NCBI RefSeq assembly: GCF_905147365.1
Contig: NC_056428.1
Coordinates: 41,273,001-41,337,000 of the forward strand
Source of the DNA: Aricia agestis
Taxonomy: Eukaryota > Arthropoda > Insecta > Lepidoptera > Lycaenidae
DNA length: 64,000 nucleotides
Reading direction: 5' to 3'
The notes below the pieces were generated by a model, which saw only the letters and a program-made list of their open reading frames with translations, made no database searches and was not told the DNA's origin. A program made the position numbers and the translations under genes. Shown piece by piece: positions 56,853 through 59,800 of the stretch; the stretch's first letter is position 1; every line of letters starts with the position of its first letter.

Positions 56853-59800
56853 GATACTTTCGCATTTATAATATTAGTATAGATTTACGCAGGCAAAACC
56901 GCGCGGAACGTCTAGTTATTACATAATTGGAGGAAATTTAGAGGACATAATATGAACTTTGAGTTTTAAAAATCGTGAACTTACTTGGCTCGTAAGTCAC
57001 CGACGACGTCGACGTCGGTGACATTCGAGAAGCTGGCTCACACTAGATTACCATTTACCACGTCGTCGACGGAAGAAGCTTTGTGTTATTTAGGAATTAT
57101 ATTATATTACGTTTGAAAGACTAATAAGAAAAGACGAAATCGAAAAGTTTGGGTTTTTTAATGTTTCTTGCGGTATCCAGCTCTTAATGAATTAATTTTT
57201 CTTTTGACATTATATTCTGTAGTAGCGTCTTTTTTCCTTAGGTATAATTTCTTATAAATTATTATAAGCTTGTAACTTCATACTTTTGTATTCGTTACTT
57301 TTTATTTTCCAAAGACAAGGATTATTACCATGGCGCTCGTGGCGAATGAGTTGCTGGCGTTTATCCAGCACGCCATCGACACAATGGACGAGGTTAGCAT
57401 TATGCAGATCTGCAAGTCCTCCTTCAACAGCGAGGAGATTTGCCAGGGGAAGCATTTGCTGCAGAGCGCGAATATGCCATCGCGACGAAGGTATGGAACA
57501 GAAAGAAGCGTGCAGGATATCATCTCCCTGCTGAAGCAGACGGATCCGGGTGAGGTACCGGCTTTTGTGGCGAAAAAACTGCACAAGCTGCCGACCGTGA
57601 CGCTGGACCACGTCGACGTCGTCACCCTCTTAAAGGACATCAGATTCCTGAAAGAAGAGTTAGCCGAAGTTCGAGGTAGACTGCAGGCATCGGAGTCTAC
57701 GATCAGCGATCTACGTAATGAATTATCACAATAAAAGAGTGGTAATTCAATATGTAGGTCACCTGATGCCTCGTTCGTCACTCGCCGACGTGGTGCGCAG
57801 GCGATCACGTTCAGCCCGTCAGCACTTTCAGACGGGTCAACGCACGAGCACGTCATCGCCGCCGCCGCTGCTGCCCCCGCCGCCCGCGCCCCGCCTGCAA
57901 TGGAGCCGCGGCCGAACTACGCAAGTGTCGCCGCTTGCCCCCCGCCTCCTGCCCCGCGTGCCAAAAACAAAGGGAAAAAGGAGGCCCCTGCAAAGGAGTG
58001 TCCTCCCTCCGAAAAGGACCGAAAGTGCGATGATGACGGGTTTATAAGCGTGGAGAGGAAGAAGAAGAAACCCATCGTCCGCAACCATCGCGGCACCGCA
58101 CCCGAAGGACCCGAGCAGCTGTTGCGGCGTGAGACTCCCGCGACGCCGCTGTACGTGTCCAGGCTGCACTGGTCCACGACGGTCTAGCAGGTCGTGGACT
58201 ACATCAGGAGCAAGACCTACTTCGTCTTGAGGGTCGAGCGCTTGGAGTCCCGCCACAAAGTGAATTTTAGTTCCTTTGTGGTGAGAGTCCCGACGCACCA
58301 TCTACCGACCTTCGAAAAGGAGGAGTTCTGGCCGATTGGAGTCGTCTACAGGAGGTTCCGAGGACGACTTCCGAACACATCGCGCCCCACGTCGCAGACA
58401 ATACGTATTTAGTGTTTTCGTGTTAGTGGCCGTGTTCGTCGGCGTATTTTTGGACAAACCTTTTATTGCGCATGTCCAAAAGATGTCATGGCAACGCCAT
58501 AACAAGTTGCTGGTCAAGTTTGTTTATACATGTTAAAATAATAAAAGCTAAACATAAATACATAAGCCTAAATTGTCTAACAGCCGCACAAATAATTTAT
58601 TTAACACCATGATAGTGTTTGATTATTTTATTTTGGAAAATATGGATATGGATCACTTGGAAAAATTTAAAAATTTAATTGTTTTTTTTTTATGAAATAA
58701 GAGAGCAAACGAGCAAACGGGTCACCTGATGGAAAGCAACTTCCGTCACCCATGGACACTCGTAGCATCAGAAGAGATGCAGGTGCGTTGCCGGCCTTTT
58801 AAGAGGGAATAGGGTAACAGGGGAGGGTAGGGATGGGAAGGGAAGGGAATAGGGGAAGGTAGGGTAGAGGATTGGGCCTCCGGTAAACTCACTCACTCGG
58901 TTAAACACAGCGCAAGCGCTGTTTCACGCCGGTTTTCTGTGAGAGCGTGGTATTTCTCCGGTCGAGCCGGACCATTCGTGCCGAAGCATGGCTCTCCCAT
59001 TGGTTTGTTCATTGCAACGCCACCAACAAATTGCAATTGCATTAAATGTCAAGTCGTAAACATGTGTCGTTGCCATGGCATGACATGATTTGGACATGCG
59101 CAATAACTAGGTTTTGCAGCGAATGCGCTACTGCCGACGAACACGGCCATTGTTAGTTTTTAGTATAATTGTATGTATGTTAGTCTATAAAGTATTCTTA
59201 TAATATGGGCCAAGATGCCTGAGTTAAATCAATAAATAAAAATAAAAAAAAATACGTCCTATAAAACGAAACGAGTCCTATAAATTCTGTACTTTCATGA
59301 GAATATGTACGGAAATCAATCATTTTGAAATTATTCTTATAACACCATCTGTGTACTTATTACCTAATCAAAAATATTGATTGGGTAAACAAACAAAAAA
59401 TACCTATTAATTCGCGACCGCTTTAAATAACATAATATTAAAATTGGAGACATTATAAAATGATTTTAAAATCCAGTATCCCATCAAAAACATTTCATGT
59501 AAAATGTTGCCGATACGGTTTACCCTGTAAAAATATAATAATATCATACCTGATGTAGAGCCAAGCTTCTGAATCTACACGGCCTAAATCTATTGACCCT
59601 AACGCTCATCATAACGATATCAGTTAACAATGACGAACAGCTTGAGACTCACCCTTTCAGGTGCCATGGTTTCTAGTCTGGAAGCGATGTCCTTGAATCT
59701 AGGTCGATCTGCCGGATTATGCGCCCAGCATTCTAGCATCAACTCGTAGTACGTGTCCGGACAACATTCAGGCCGCTCTAACCGCTGTCATATAAAACAC

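Larger units (their letters stand above)
55111..56883 (-). mobile_element. Composite Helitron-like element, copy 2
   Basis: Same outer ends and same right part (56119-56883, with the SINE head at 56607-56617 and a long (CAGA)n run) as 31272-33005, in the same orientation. The central segment 55111-56118 is reversed: a complete minus-oriented unit (55111-55876) followed by a plus-oriented 3' end (55877-56118). It also contains a MITE insertion at 55357-55496. Confidence 0.75.

Noticed and set aside
57302..57856. 184-aa minus-strand ORF and other GC-rich ORFs at 57837-58301
   Set aside because: They are shadows of the GC-rich LINE ORF1-like frame on the plus strand.
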